NCBI RefSeq assembly: GCF_910587525.1
Contig: NZ_CAJULS010000023.1
Coordinates: 1-22,101 of the forward strand
Length of the DNA stretch: 22,101 nt
Direction of reading: 5' to 3'
Source: an uncultured Oscillibacter sp.
Lineage (GTDB): Bacteria; Bacillota; Clostridia; Oscillospirales; Oscillospiraceae
Part shown: positions 13,979 to 20,637 of the stretch, in pieces
How the letters are laid out: each line of letters starts with the position of its first letter
Position numbering within the stretch: position 1 is the first letter of the stretch
Notes under the pieces: generated by a model
What the model was told of the DNA's origin: nothing
The model's database searches: none
Seen by the model: the letters and a program-made list of their open reading frames with translations, nothing else
Made by a program: the position numbers and the translations under genes

Positions 13979-14003
13979 CAATACCCCGCCTTTCCTGTAA
14001 AAT
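13975..14003 (+). promoter_or_regulatory. Promoter of rnpB
   Basis: A perfect -35 TTGACA (13975-13980) and -10 TAAAAT (13998-14003) are separated by 17 nt, which places transcription start at about 14010, where the RNA's P1 helix begins. The -35 contains the hydrolase stop codon TGA (13976-13978). Confidence 0.88.
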
Positions 14004-14009
14004 GAATGG

Positions 14010-14362
14010 GCGAGTAAAACAGACGGTCGCGTGGGCAGGCCGAAAGGCCGTCCATGAGGAAAGTCCGGGCTCCACAGGGCAAGGATAACGGGTAATGCCC
14101 GCCGAAGGCGACTTCAGGAAAAGTGCAACAGAGATATACCGCCGCCATAGCTTCTCTGTGGCGGTAAGGGTGGAAAGGTGCGGTAAGAGCGCACCCGACG
14201 GCTGGGAACTGTCCGTCGCTGTAAACTCTATCCGGAGCAACACCGTGGGAGGACACACAAGGCTGGCCCGGCCGTCCTCAGGAGGTGGCTTGAGCGTACC
14301 GGCAACGGTACGCCTAGATAGATGACTGTCAAATACAGAACCCGGCTTACAGTTTTGCTCGT
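14010..14362 (+). ncRNA. rnpB: RNase P RNA, bacterial class A type
   Basis: This is the catalytic RNA that trims 5' leaders from precursor tRNAs. The universally conserved GAGGAAAGTCCGGGCTCC block (about 14056-14073) and the terminal CAGAACCCGGCTTAC block (about 14336-14350) are present. The ends pair as P1: CGAGTAAAAC (14011-14020) with GTTTTGCTCG (14352-14361), with one G-U pair. The roughly 353-nt length fits. A near-consensus promoter precedes it and a strong terminator follows. Confidence 0.97.
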
Positions 14363-14369
14363 AAAATAT

Positions 14370-14412
14370 GAGACCCATCCGTGAAACACGCGGATGGGTC
14401 TCTCTTGTTTTA
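14370..14412. terminator. Bidirectional intrinsic terminator of rnpB and the XRE gene
   Basis: A perfect 12-bp stem (GAGACCCATCCG at 14370-14381, CGGATGGGTCTC at 14391-14402) with a 9-nt loop is followed on the plus strand by TCTTGTTTTA. On the minus strand the same stem is followed by ATATTTTA, so it can also end the convergent regulator transcript. Confidence 0.85.
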
Positions 14413-14445
14413 TGAAGAACTCCGACGTTCCTTTTCAAATTCCTC

Positions 14446-15429
14446 CTATTGTTCTTTGGGGGTCATCAACATTTTTGCCAACTCCAATTCCAGGGAATCC
14501 ACCCAAATTGCCTCAATAGTTCCACCCTCCATGTCATAGACTATGTACGGTTTTTCCGGCCAGCGGGTACGGATCAGAAGTTCCGTTTTCTCGTTATGGT
14601 CCCAGTCCGCTGTGGTAAAGGTCAGGCAGTCCTCTACCTCCAGCAAACGTTCCTCGTTCCATTTCTCCGAACTGCCGCCCCAGAAGGCAAATGTGTAGAC
14701 AATCCCCTGACCATATAGATCCCGATTTGCGTAGACGATTTCACAGAAGACATCTTTCCATCCAAAGAGAGGATCGTCCAATCCAAAGGCGCTTCCGATT
14801 TCATCCTCCGGACCTCCCAGCACATACATATGAGTACGGTCACAGGCAGAGACAGTCCCTTGGTAAGTCTTTTTGTTCCAGTAGCAGTCCAGCTGGTACA
14901 CCAGTTCATGGCCCCATTCATCGGTCATCTCAATCGCGTCAAAGTCCACACTGTCTCTGCACTTCAGACACAAAAGGTGCCCATCCTCCTCCACGTAAAG
15001 GTAATTCCCATCTCCAATGGTCTCTTTCAGAATGATTGAATCCTCCCGATGCTCATGGACATAAACGCTGGAATACCAAATTGCCCCAAGCGCAATTGCC
15101 AGCATCACCAGCGCGGCCAGCGCCGTTCGGATGGCGTTTTTCCGGCGTTCGGACTGCCGGTTTTCCCGGGAAATTTCCAAAATGTTTTTCACAGGCTGTT
15201 CCTCCTCCTTTTTTTCCTCTGCCCTGCGGCAGGCCACCAGTTCCTCTACACCAAGACCGAAGACCTCCGCCAGCGGCTCCAGCAGCGTCACGTCCGGGTA
15301 ACTCAATCCCCGCTCCCACTTGCTCACGGCCTTGTCTGTGATGTGGAGCCGCTCCGCCAGGTCCCGCTGGGTCATTTCCCGGTCCCGGCGGTTTTCGGCG
15401 ATGAATGTACCAAGCTGTTCTTTCGTCAT
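14446..15429 (-). CDS. Membrane-anchored XRE-family transcriptional regulator
   Basis: This 327-aa protein joins an N-terminal Cro/C1-type helix-turn-helix to a membrane segment and a large C-terminal domain. The HTH covers about residues 5-65 (MTQRDLAERLHITDKAVSKWERG). A Glu/Lys-rich linker (71-98) follows, then a membrane helix at about 99-120. The remaining 200 residues are Trp-, Tyr- and acid-rich and should lie outside the membrane. This layout suggests a one-component sensor that binds DNA inside and senses a signal outside; the ligand is unknown. The ATG at 15429 has an AGGTGA site 5 nt upstream. The gene is monocistronic, with a perfect inverted repeat about 80 nt upstream that could be its own operator. 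Confidence 0.85.
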   Translation of the reverse strand: MTKEQLGTFIAENRRDREMTQRDLAERLHITDKAVSKWERGLSYPDVTLLEPLAEVFGLGVEELVACRRAEEKKEEEQPVKNILEISRENRQSERRKNAIRTALAALVMLAIALGAIWYSSVYVHEHREDSIILKETIGDGNYLYVEEDGHLLCLKCRDSVDFDAIEMTDEWGHELVYQLDCYWNKKTYQGTVSACDRTHMYVLGGPEDEIGSAFGLDDPLFGWKDVFCEIVYANRDLYGQGIVYTFAFWGGSSEKWNEERLLEVEDCLTFTTADWDHNEKTELLIRTRWPEKPYIVYDMEGGTIEAIWVDSLELELAKMLMTPKEQ

Positions 15430-15510
15430 GGAATCACCTCGCCCTCAGTCTACCCCTCCCCGCTGAAAAAGACAACCGACCAGCGGTAGAGTTGAATAAT
15501 ACACAGTTAA

Positions 15511-15540
15511 TTATAAACAAAAACTAGATTTTGTTTATAA
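15511..15540. promoter_or_regulatory. Perfect 12-bp inverted repeat upstream of the XRE regulator
   Basis: The arms TTATAAACAAAA (15511-15522) and TTTTGTTTATAA (15529-15540) are perfect complements around a 6-nt centre. It lies between the yebC terminator and the XRE start. A minus-strand TATAAT (15515-15510) overlaps its edge. The core AACAAAA-N6-TTTTGTT is identical to the one in the xer leader, so regulator binding is a reasonable hypothesis. Confidence 0.6.
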
Positions 15541-15547
15541 AATATTC

Positions 15548-15576
15548 AAAAAGAAAGGGACGGCTTGCGCCGTCCC
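15548..15576 (-). terminator. Intrinsic terminator of the trmK-nif3-yebC unit
   Basis: On the minus strand a perfect 8-bp stem (GGGACGGC/GCCGTCCC, 15576-15569 with 15564-15557) and a 4-nt loop are followed by TTTCTTTTT. It begins 7 nt after the yebC stop. Confidence 0.9.
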
Positions 15577-15582
15577 CATGTC

Positions 15583-16317
15583 TCAGTCGCTGTCCCAATT
15601 GTGCCAGACGTTCTGCACGTCGTCGTTGTCCTCCAGCATATCGATGAGTTTTTCCATGTTCTTCACATCGCCCTCGCCAGAGAGCTGGATGTAATTCTGG
15701 GGAACCATCTCCACCTCGGCGCTGACAAAGGTGTACCCCTTCTCCTCCAGGGCCTTCACCACATCGTTGAAGACGTCAGGATCGCAGGTGATTTCCAAAG
15801 CGGTGCCGTCAGCCTCAAAGTCTGCCGCACCGGAGTCCAAGGCGTCCATCATGACAGTATCCTCGTCCAGCTCGCCGTCCTCGTTGTCAATGATGATGAC
15901 GCCCTTCTTGTCAAAGGACCAGCTGACGCAGCCCTGAGCACCCAGATTGCCATTGCACTTGTCAAAGGCGTGACGGACCTCCGGGGCGGTGCGCTGGCGG
16001 TTGTCGGTCAGGGCGTCCACAATGACGGCCACGCCGCCGGGGCCGTAGCCCTCGTAAGTGACGGCCTCATAGTTGTCGGTGTTGCCGGAGCCCAGGGCCT
16101 TGTCGATGGTACGCTTGATGTTGTCGTTGGGCATATTGACGGCCTTGGCCTTGGCGATGACGGTGGCTAGGCGGGAGTTGTTATTGGGGTCGCCGGAGCC
16201 GCCCTCTTTTACCGCCACAATGATCTCGCGGGCGATCTTGGTGAAGGCGGCAGAGCGCTTGGCATCAGCCGCACCCTTGGTCTTTTGGATATTATGCCAT
16301 TTGGAATGTCCGGACAT
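15583..16317 (-). CDS. yebC: YebC/PmpR family regulatory protein
   Basis: This 244-aa protein belongs to the YebC/TACO1 family, long annotated as transcriptional regulators and more recently linked to relief of ribosome stalling at proline-rich sequences. The start MSGHSKWHNIQKTKGAADAK is the family signature, followed by KRSAAFTKIAREI and the central YEGYGPGGVAVIVD and NRQRTAPEVRHAF. The C-terminus is strongly acidic (MLEDNDDVQNVWHNWDSD). The ATG at 16317 has AAGGAGAG 9 nt upstream, and this site lies across the last codons of the nif3-like gene, only 6 nt separating the two. A strong terminator follows, making it the last gene of its unit. Confidence 0.97.
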   Translation of the reverse strand: MSGHSKWHNIQKTKGAADAKRSAAFTKIAREIIVAVKEGGSGDPNNNSRLATVIAKAKAVNMPNDNIKRTIDKALGSGNTDNYEAVTYEGYGPGGVAVIVDALTDNRQRTAPEVRHAFDKCNGNLGAQGCVSWSFDKKGVIIIDNEDGELDEDTVMMDALDSGAADFEADGTALEITCDPDVFNDVVKALEEKGYTFVSAEVEMVPQNYIQLSGEGDVKNMEKLIDMLEDNDDVQNVWHNWDSD

Positions 16318-16323
16318 AGTGTA

Positions 16324-17112
16324 TTACTCTCCTTCAATATAGTACTGAATCACTTCCCGGTGGGAAGTGGATTTTGTAATGGCCAGCTCAGGAAAACGGG
16401 CCGATAAATACAAGACAATTTCGCCGCAGATTAGGTCTTCTGTCGGAAAGTGACCTGCGTCAATGAGGCTGATCCCCTTCCCTGCCGCGTCCAAAAACTG
16501 GTGATAGCTCAGGTCGGAGGTGACGAAGGTGTCGCACCCAGCGGCGATGGCATCTGCCTCAAAATCCCCGCAGGCGCCGCCGCCCACCGCCACGTGGGAA
16601 ACTGGTCCTCCGGTGCCGGCATAGCGGACGCCATTACAGCCCAAAGTCTTAGTGACAAAACGGACAAACTCTGTCAGGGCCATGGGCTCCTGCAGAAAGC
16701 CGTGCCGTCCGATTCCCGACTCGTGCAGCGGGACGGGATCCGCCAGATGCAGCGCCTTTGCCAGCAGATCATTGATGCCCCCTTGGGCAGCGTCCAGATT
16801 GGTATGCATACAGATGGCGGAGATGTTGTTCCGCAGGAGCTTTAGCAGCAGCCGCCCCTGGGGACGGTCCTCCCGGACGGTCTGCACCGGCAGCCACTTG
16901 CAGTTCATCACCGGATGATGAGACACAATCAGCTGACAACCCAAGGCCAGAGCCTCCTCCGCCACATCCTCCGTGATATCCAGAGCAACCAAAACATGGG
17001 AAACCGCATCTCCGGGGCTGCCCAGCAGGTGCCCCACATTGTCCCAGTCCGCGGCCAATTCTCTGGGCGCCCAGTCAAACAGGGCCTGTTCAACCTCACA
17101 GACAGTTGGCAT
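16324..17112 (-). CDS. Nif3-like dinuclear metal center protein
   Basis: This 262-aa protein belongs to the NIF3/YqfO family, toroidal hexamers with a two-metal site and an unsettled function, sometimes labelled GTP cyclohydrolase type 2. Metal ligands are visible in IVSHHPVM (His65, His66), MHTNLD (His and Asp) and, near the C-terminus, DAGHFPTED (His and Glu). The length is that of the short form, lacking the inserted PII-like domain of Bacillus YqfO. The ATG at 17112 has GAGAGGAG 7 nt upstream and lies 17 nt inside the end of trmK. The pairing with trmK is common in Firmicutes. Confidence 0.93.
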   Translation of the reverse strand: MPTVCEVEQALFDWAPRELAADWDNVGHLLGSPGDAVSHVLVALDITEDVAEEALALGCQLIVSHHPVMNCKWLPVQTVREDRPQGRLLLKLLRNNISAICMHTNLDAAQGGINDLLAKALHLADPVPLHESGIGRHGFLQEPMALTEFVRFVTKTLGCNGVRYAGTGGPVSHVAVGGGACGDFEADAIAAGCDTFVTSDLSYHQFLDAAGKGISLIDAGHFPTEDLICGEIVLYLSARFPELAITKSTSHREVIQYYIEGE

Positions 17113-17800
17113 GGCGCCACTCCTCTCTCATGAACAGCAGCGCGGTCAGAACATCCCGCATTGCATCCGCTTTTTTCTGATTTTCCAAGCCCCCGGCCCG
17201 GTTCAGTCCCGCCACAACGCCCTGCAGGCGAATGATCTTCGCGATGATGTACTGTTCCCCCAACGGGTCATAGAGCAGTTTGGCCCCACCATAAAGCTGG
17301 CCGAGGCTCAGAGTTTCCTGCCCCGCCATGACCTCCATGCAGGGATACAGAATCCCCCGGTCCTGAACCAGGGCTTCCCGGATAATCCGATAGCCATGCC
17401 CCGAGAGAAACTTCCGCAAGTCCTCTGCTCTGGTCTGGGGCTGAAGCAGCAGCGTGTGGCTGCCGTCCGCCGTCCAAGGGGCCCCATCAAGAATGGCGGT
17501 GATGTTCTCCCCGCCCATCCCGGCGATGACAATAGTATCCGCCTCATCGGGCCGAATTCCTGAGAGGCCATCGCACAGGCGGAAATCCACGCCCTCCGCC
17601 CCATAGGTCCGTCCAGTCTCCTGCGCCCGTGCGAGTGGGCCCTCCCGCAGGTCGCTGGCAATGGCAGAGACCACACAGCCGTGAAGCACCAGCCACACGG
17701 GCAGATAGGCGTGATCTGTGCCAACATCAGCGACTCGCGCGCCAGGCCGCACCCAGCTGGCCAGCAGCTGCAGCCGGGGTGAGAGCTCCAAGTGCCTCAT
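17096..17800 (-). CDS. trmK: tRNA (adenine(22)-N(1))-methyltransferase TrmK
   Basis: TrmK methylates N1 of adenine 22 in the D loop of certain tRNAs using S-adenosylmethionine. The 234-aa protein has a class I methyltransferase fold: SAM motif I is VADVGTDHAYLP, followed by the acidic IASDLREGPL, the motif IVIAGMGGENI, and a family-typical LLLQPQTRAEDLRKFL. A C-terminal helical tail (about 185-225) is usual for the family. The ATG at 17800 has a perfect AAGGAGG 6 nt upstream. No promoter is evident just upstream, so transcription may come from the DUF1858 gene through the intervening hairpin. It overlaps the nif3-like gene by 17 nt. Confidence 0.95.
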   Translation of the reverse strand: MRHLELSPRLQLLASWVRPGARVADVGTDHAYLPVWLVLHGCVVSAIASDLREGPLARAQETGRTYGAEGVDFRLCDGLSGIRPDEADTIVIAGMGGENITAILDGAPWTADGSHTLLLQPQTRAEDLRKFLSGHGYRIIREALVQDRGILYPCMEVMAGQETLSLGQLYGGAKLLYDPLGEQYIIAKIIRLQGVVAGLNRAGGLENQKKADAMRDVLTALLFMREEWRHANCL

Positions 17801-17828
17801 GGAAAACCTCCTTGAAACGTCCCGTGGA

Positions 17829-17859
17829 AGGACGCATACGGGAATCCCGCATGCGTCCT
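17829..17859 (-). terminator. 14-bp hairpin between the DUF1858 gene and trmK
   Basis: The arms 17829-17842 and 17846-17859 pair over 14 bp with a 3-nt loop; the single mismatch is a G-U pair in minus-strand RNA. It begins 15 nt after the DUF1858 stop. No U tract follows, so partial termination or mRNA protection is as likely as full termination. Confidence 0.5.
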
Positions 17860-17874
17860 CACAAGAAGCGTCCT

Positions 17875-18084
17875 TTACTGAGCGGCCTTGTTGGCCTCCT
17901 CATTCACTAGGGTCAGCAACTTGTCCACGTCCACTCCGTGAACCATGCAGGCCTCCTCCACAGTCTCCCCGCGAGAGGAGGGGCAGCCCAGACAGTGCAT
18001 ACCGATAGACAGGAAGATTGGCGCGGTTTGAGGCGCCACATCCAGAATATCACCGATAATGGTATCTTTTGTAATGGTAACCAT
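17875..18084 (-). CDS. DUF1858 domain protein (hybrid-cluster-protein-associated redox disulfide type)
   Basis: This 69-aa protein is a stand-alone DUF1858 domain, related to the redox-disulfide domain found with hybrid cluster proteins and to the N-terminus of ScdA/RIC iron-sulfur repair proteins. The key CLGCPSSRGET motif places Cys31 and Cys34 after a helix start, following the family's MVTITKDTIIGDIL opening. A role in anaerobic redox or iron-sulfur chemistry is inferred from the family. The ATG at 18084 has GGAGG 10 nt upstream. It has its own strong promoter and a leader of about 100 nt, and is followed by a hairpin. Confidence 0.92.
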   Translation of the reverse strand: MVTITKDTIIGDILDVAPQTAPIFLSIGMHCLGCPSSRGETVEEACMVHGVDVDKLLTLVNEEANKAAQ

Positions 18085-18189
18085 AGAGATATTTCCTCCA
18101 TTTCAAGTTTTAATGTCAGCGCAGGTCCTGCCCGCCTGTTTGTTCCGCGAAACAGAAACCATTTTTCCGCCAAAAGCGGTTCTCCGGGT

Positions 18190-18218
18190 ATTATACTCTA
18201 TTATCTGCGCAAGTTCAA
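18190..18218 (-). promoter_or_regulatory. Promoter of the DUF1858 gene
   Basis: On the minus strand TTGAAC (18218-18213), a 17-nt spacer and a perfect TATAAT (18195-18190) predict a start near 18183 and a leader of about 100 nt. It may also serve trmK-nif3-yebC by read-through. Confidence 0.75.
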
Positions 18219-18249
18219 TAGAAAATCAAAGAAAACCTTGGAGGTTATA

Positions 18250-18281
18250 GAAAAAAACGGCGCCCGCGAAAGCGGACGCCG
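18250..18281 (-). terminator. Intrinsic terminator of sigH-zinc ribbon
   Basis: On the minus strand a 10-bp stem (CGGCGTCCGC with GCGGGCGCCG, one U-G pair) and a 4-nt loop are followed by seven T. It ends the unit 33 nt after the zinc-ribbon stop. Confidence 0.9.
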
Positions 18282-18314
18282 TTTTCATCTGCAAGAGACA
18301 AAACGAAATATTGT

Positions 18315-18596
18315 TTATCTCTGCTCCTCGCGCATCTTGGCGAAGCACTCGCTGCAATAGACGGGCCGGTCAGACTTGGGCTCAAAGGGAACCTTTGCCT
18401 CGCCGCCGCAGGCAGCGCACACGGCAGTAAAATACTCACGGGGACCGCGGGCAGCATTCTTGCGGGCGTCACGGCAGGCTTTGCAACGCTGAGGCTCGTT
18501 CTGGAAGCCGCGCTCCGCGTAGAACTCCTGCTCACCGGCAGTGAACACGAACTCCTGGCCGCACTCTTTGCACACTAAAGTCTTGTCTTCGTACAT
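18315..18596 (-). CDS. Small zinc-ribbon protein
   Basis: This 93-aa protein has four CxxC pairs: Cys9/12, Cys38/41, Cys60/63 and Cys81/84, enough for two zinc ribbons. The first half (LVCKECGQEFVFTAGEQEFY to NEPQRCKACR) matches the probable zinc-ribbon family zf-trcl, small clostridial proteins of unknown function. The second ribbon ends RPVYCSECF. The ATG at 18596 is chosen because GAGAGGG lies about 8 nt upstream; the frame is open further upstream but antisense-shadowed by sigH. It follows sigH by 38 nt and shares its terminator, so it is probably co-expressed at the onset of sporulation or stationary phase. Nucleic-acid binding is possible but not shown. Confidence 0.9.
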   Translation of the reverse strand: MYEDKTLVCKECGQEFVFTAGEQEFYAERGFQNEPQRCKACRDARKNAARGPREYFTAVCAACGGEAKVPFEPKSDRPVYCSECFAKMREEQR

Positions 18597-18634
18597 GTTT
18601 TTACCCTCTCTTTGAAAAGAAAAATATATTGCGC

Positions 18635-19276
18635 TCAGCTCTCGCTGACATCGCCGGAAAGTAATTGCTGTGCTACCTTGCGCCGAATGCGCTGCACAGC
18701 GTTGTCCACGGACTTTGGGGGCTTGCCTACCGTCTTGGCAATTTCCCTGCATGAAAGACCGTCTAAATAGTACCCCAAAATCTTCGCTTCAAATTCGGAC
18801 AACTGTTTCCGGACACCGGATAAGAGGGCTGCTGTGTGCTCCCTGTCGATCAGATCATCTTCAGGGTTTCGCTGCGCCAAATTATTGGTACCAGAGGTGT
18901 AGGAATTACTGTCAAAGAAGGGCGTATCCAGAGGAACCGACTGATTGAGCGGTGCATGCTTATCCCGCGCTGCGGCGCGGAGAACGGAATACAGCCGGCT
19001 GCGAATGCAAATTTCCGCGAATGTCCGAAAAGAGGCCTCTTTGGAGGCGTCATATTCCCGGACGGCTTTGATGAGACCCACCATCCCCTCCTGCGTCAAG
19101 TCCTCACTGTCACCGCCAAAGAGAAAAAATGGACGGGCGCAGGTACGAACCAAACGGTTATAGCGGGTAACCAGGAGCTCTTCCGCCATGCGGTTTCCAG
19201 AGGCCGCCAGAACACACAGTTCTTCATCGGCCATTTGCTCCATAAAAGGCTGTAGATACTCATAAGATTTACACAT
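18635..19276 (-). CDS. sigH: RNA polymerase sporulation sigma factor SigH
   Basis: SigH (Spo0H) is the sigma-70-family factor for early sporulation and transition-state genes. The 213-aa protein shows region 2 (LVRTCARPFFLFGGDSEDL, then QEGMVGLIKAVREYD and FRTFAEICIRSRLYS) and region 4 (LSEFEAKILGYYLDGLSCREIA, then SVDNAVQRIRRK). The FFLFGGDSEDLTQEGM stretch closely follows SigH FLIGAD-EDIVQEGM. Start choice is uncertain: the ATG at 19276 lies 5 nt after a perfect -10 box, so the mRNA would begin at or next to the AUG. Internal ATGs at 19243 and 19234 also lack good ribosome sites. The zinc-ribbon gene follows. Confidence 0.92.
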   Translation of the reverse strand: MCKSYEYLQPFMEQMADEELCVLAASGNRMAEELLVTRYNRLVRTCARPFFLFGGDSEDLTQEGMVGLIKAVREYDASKEASFRTFAEICIRSRLYSVLRAAARDKHAPLNQSVPLDTPFFDSNSYTSGTNNLAQRNPEDDLIDREHTAALLSGVRKQLSEFEAKILGYYLDGLSCREIAKTVGKPPKSVDNAVQRIRRKVAQQLLSGDVSES

Positions 19277-19281
19277 GTTGC

Positions 19282-19311
19282 ATTATACCTGTTTTCTAAT
19301 AGAAATGTCAA
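19282..19311 (-). promoter_or_regulatory. Consensus promoter of sigH
   Basis: On the minus strand a perfect TTGACA (19311-19306), an 18-nt spacer and a perfect TATAAT (19287-19282) form the strongest promoter in the window. Only GCAAC separates the -10 from the sigH ATG at 19276. Confidence 0.88.
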
Positions 19312-19384
19312 GCGATTTATCGAATTTAACAAGGAAATTTCTGAAAAAATCTAGGAATTCATGAGATTCAACAGCCTTTTTCTT

Positions 19385-19438
19385 GAAAAATCGGGGGATC
19401 GTCCGTCCAATCAACTGAATTTTCGTTTCAGGGCCCCC
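19385..19438 (-). terminator. Possible terminator after the ruv operon
   Basis: On the minus strand GGGGG (19438-19434) can pair with CCCCC (19397-19393), enclosing an inner CTGAA/TTCAG hairpin, and is followed by GATTTTTC. The outer stem is short and the loop long, so this is a weak call. Confidence 0.3.
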
Positions 19439-19452
19439 TCTTGTGACAGGAA

Positions 19453-19536
19453 TCACCGCCAGCCAAAATACAGTATACATGCCGGGATCAGCAGCGCCGA
19501 TACCAACATGAACAGCCAAAAGAAAAAGTCCGCCAT
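19453..19536 (-). CDS. 27-aa hydrophobic membrane peptide after ruvB
   Basis: This short frame encodes MADFFFWLFMLVSALLIPAC followed by ILYFGWR, essentially a single membrane helix with a Pro in the middle. The ATG lies 11 nt after the ruvB stop and is preceded by GAGAGGGGAG, a good ribosome site. I do not recognise a named family. The clean ribosome site and the all-hydrophobic composition argue for real translation; its length is below most gene-finder cut-offs. It could be a small membrane regulator or just a permissive ORF. Confidence 0.5.
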   Translation of the reverse strand: MADFFFWLFMLVSALLIPACILYFGWR

Positions 19537-19547
19537 CCGCTCCCCTC

Positions 19548-20609
19548 TCACAGTGTCAGCTGCTCCAGGGGACTCTCCGGCGCAGCGCCGCCAGGGATAG
19601 CTCTGTGGAGGTGCCGATATGCCTTCTGGGTAACGCATCGGCCCCGGGGCGTGCGGGTCAGGAAACCTAACTGCATGAGATAGGGCTCATACACATCCTC
19701 CAACGTCACAGATTCCTCACCGATGGTGGCTGCCAGTGTCTCCAATCCCACAGGACCGCCGTTGTAGTGGTCGATGATGGCCTCCAGCATCCGCCGGTCC
19801 ACAGGGTCCAAGCCCAGATAGTCGATCTCCAGAGCGCAGAGGGCGTGGTCCGCCACATCCCGGGCAATGACGCCGTCGGCCTTCACCTGGGCAAAGTCCC
19901 GGACCCGGCGCAGCATTCGGTTGGCAATGCGGGGGGTACCCCGGCTGCGGCGGGCAATCTCATAGGCTCCCTCCGGCACGATGTCCACATTCAAAATACC
20001 GGCGCTTCGGGTGACAATTTTTGCCAACTCCTCCGGTGTATACAACTCCAGCCGCAGCGTCACACCAAAACGGTCCCGCAGTGGGGCGGACAACTGTCCC
20101 GCCCGGGTGGTTGCGCCGATGAGGGTGAACTGAGGCAGGTCCAGCCGGATGGAATTTGCGCTGGGGCCTTTGCCCACGATGATATCCAGAGCATAGTCCT
20201 CCATTGCGGGGTACAGAATCTCCTCCACAGAGCGGTTCAGCCGGTGAATCTCATCCACAAAAAGAATATCCCCTTCATTGAGGTTGGTCAAAAGCGCCGC
20301 CAAATCCCCAGGCTTTTCGATAGCGGGACCAGAGGTGATACGGATGTTGACACCCATCTCCTGGGCGATGATGCCCGCCAGAGTGGTTTTTCCCAGCCCC
20401 GGGGGACCGTGGAGCAGGACGTGGTCCAGAGCCTCTTCACGCTTCTGGGCGGCGGCGATAAAGATGGAGAGGTTCTCCTTGGCCTTCTCCTGTCCGATAT
20501 ATTCCCGCAGGGATTTGGGCCGGAGGGACCCCTCCTGCACATCCTCCTGGAGGAAGGTCTTGGCCACGATGGGCTCTTCATAGATGTCATTTCCAAAGTC
20601 GATGCTCAA
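19548..20609 (-). CDS. ruvB: Holliday junction branch migration ATPase RuvB
   Basis: RuvB is the hexameric AAA+ motor that, with RuvA, moves Holliday junctions. The 353-aa protein has the N-terminal LRPKSLREYIGQ signature, Walker A in HGPPGLGKTT, Walker B in ILFVDEIHRL, sensor I in LIGATTRAG, the RuvA-contact beta hairpin region around YALDIIVGKGPSA, sensor II in RGTPRIANR, and a winged-helix C-terminus with GFLTRTPRGR. The start appears to be TTG at 20609, about 10 nt after GAGGAGG; no in-frame ATG is available at the right place. It follows a 71-aa membrane-protein gene inserted between ruvA and ruvB. Confidence 0.98.
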   Translation of the reverse strand: MSIDFGNDIYEEPIVAKTFLQEDVQEGSLRPKSLREYIGQEKAKENLSIFIAAAQKREEALDHVLLHGPPGLGKTTLAGIIAQEMGVNIRITSGPAIEKPGDLAALLTNLNEGDILFVDEIHRLNRSVEEILYPAMEDYALDIIVGKGPSANSIRLDLPQFTLIGATTRAGQLSAPLRDRFGVTLRLELYTPEELAKIVTRSAGILNVDIVPEGAYEIARRSRGTPRIANRMLRRVRDFAQVKADGVIARDVADHALCALEIDYLGLDPVDRRMLEAIIDHYNGGPVGLETLAATIGEESVTLEDVYEPYLMQLGFLTRTPRGRCVTQKAYRHLHRAIPGGAAPESPLEQLTL

Positions 20610-20637
20610 AACGCCGCTTCCTCCTCTCTGCTGTGCA

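Noticed and set aside
13968..14438. 156-codon minus-strand frame across the RNase P RNA, containing MGLIFYEQNCKPGSV
   Set aside because: It is antisense to the conserved rnpB core and is a known kind of false ORF. A GGAGGA sequence after the XRE stop looks like a ribosome site but leads only into this frame.
19283..19519. 78-codon minus-strand frame between the ruv operon and sigH
   Set aside because: It runs through the sigH promoter and the possible terminator, has no ribosome site and no domain-like sequence.
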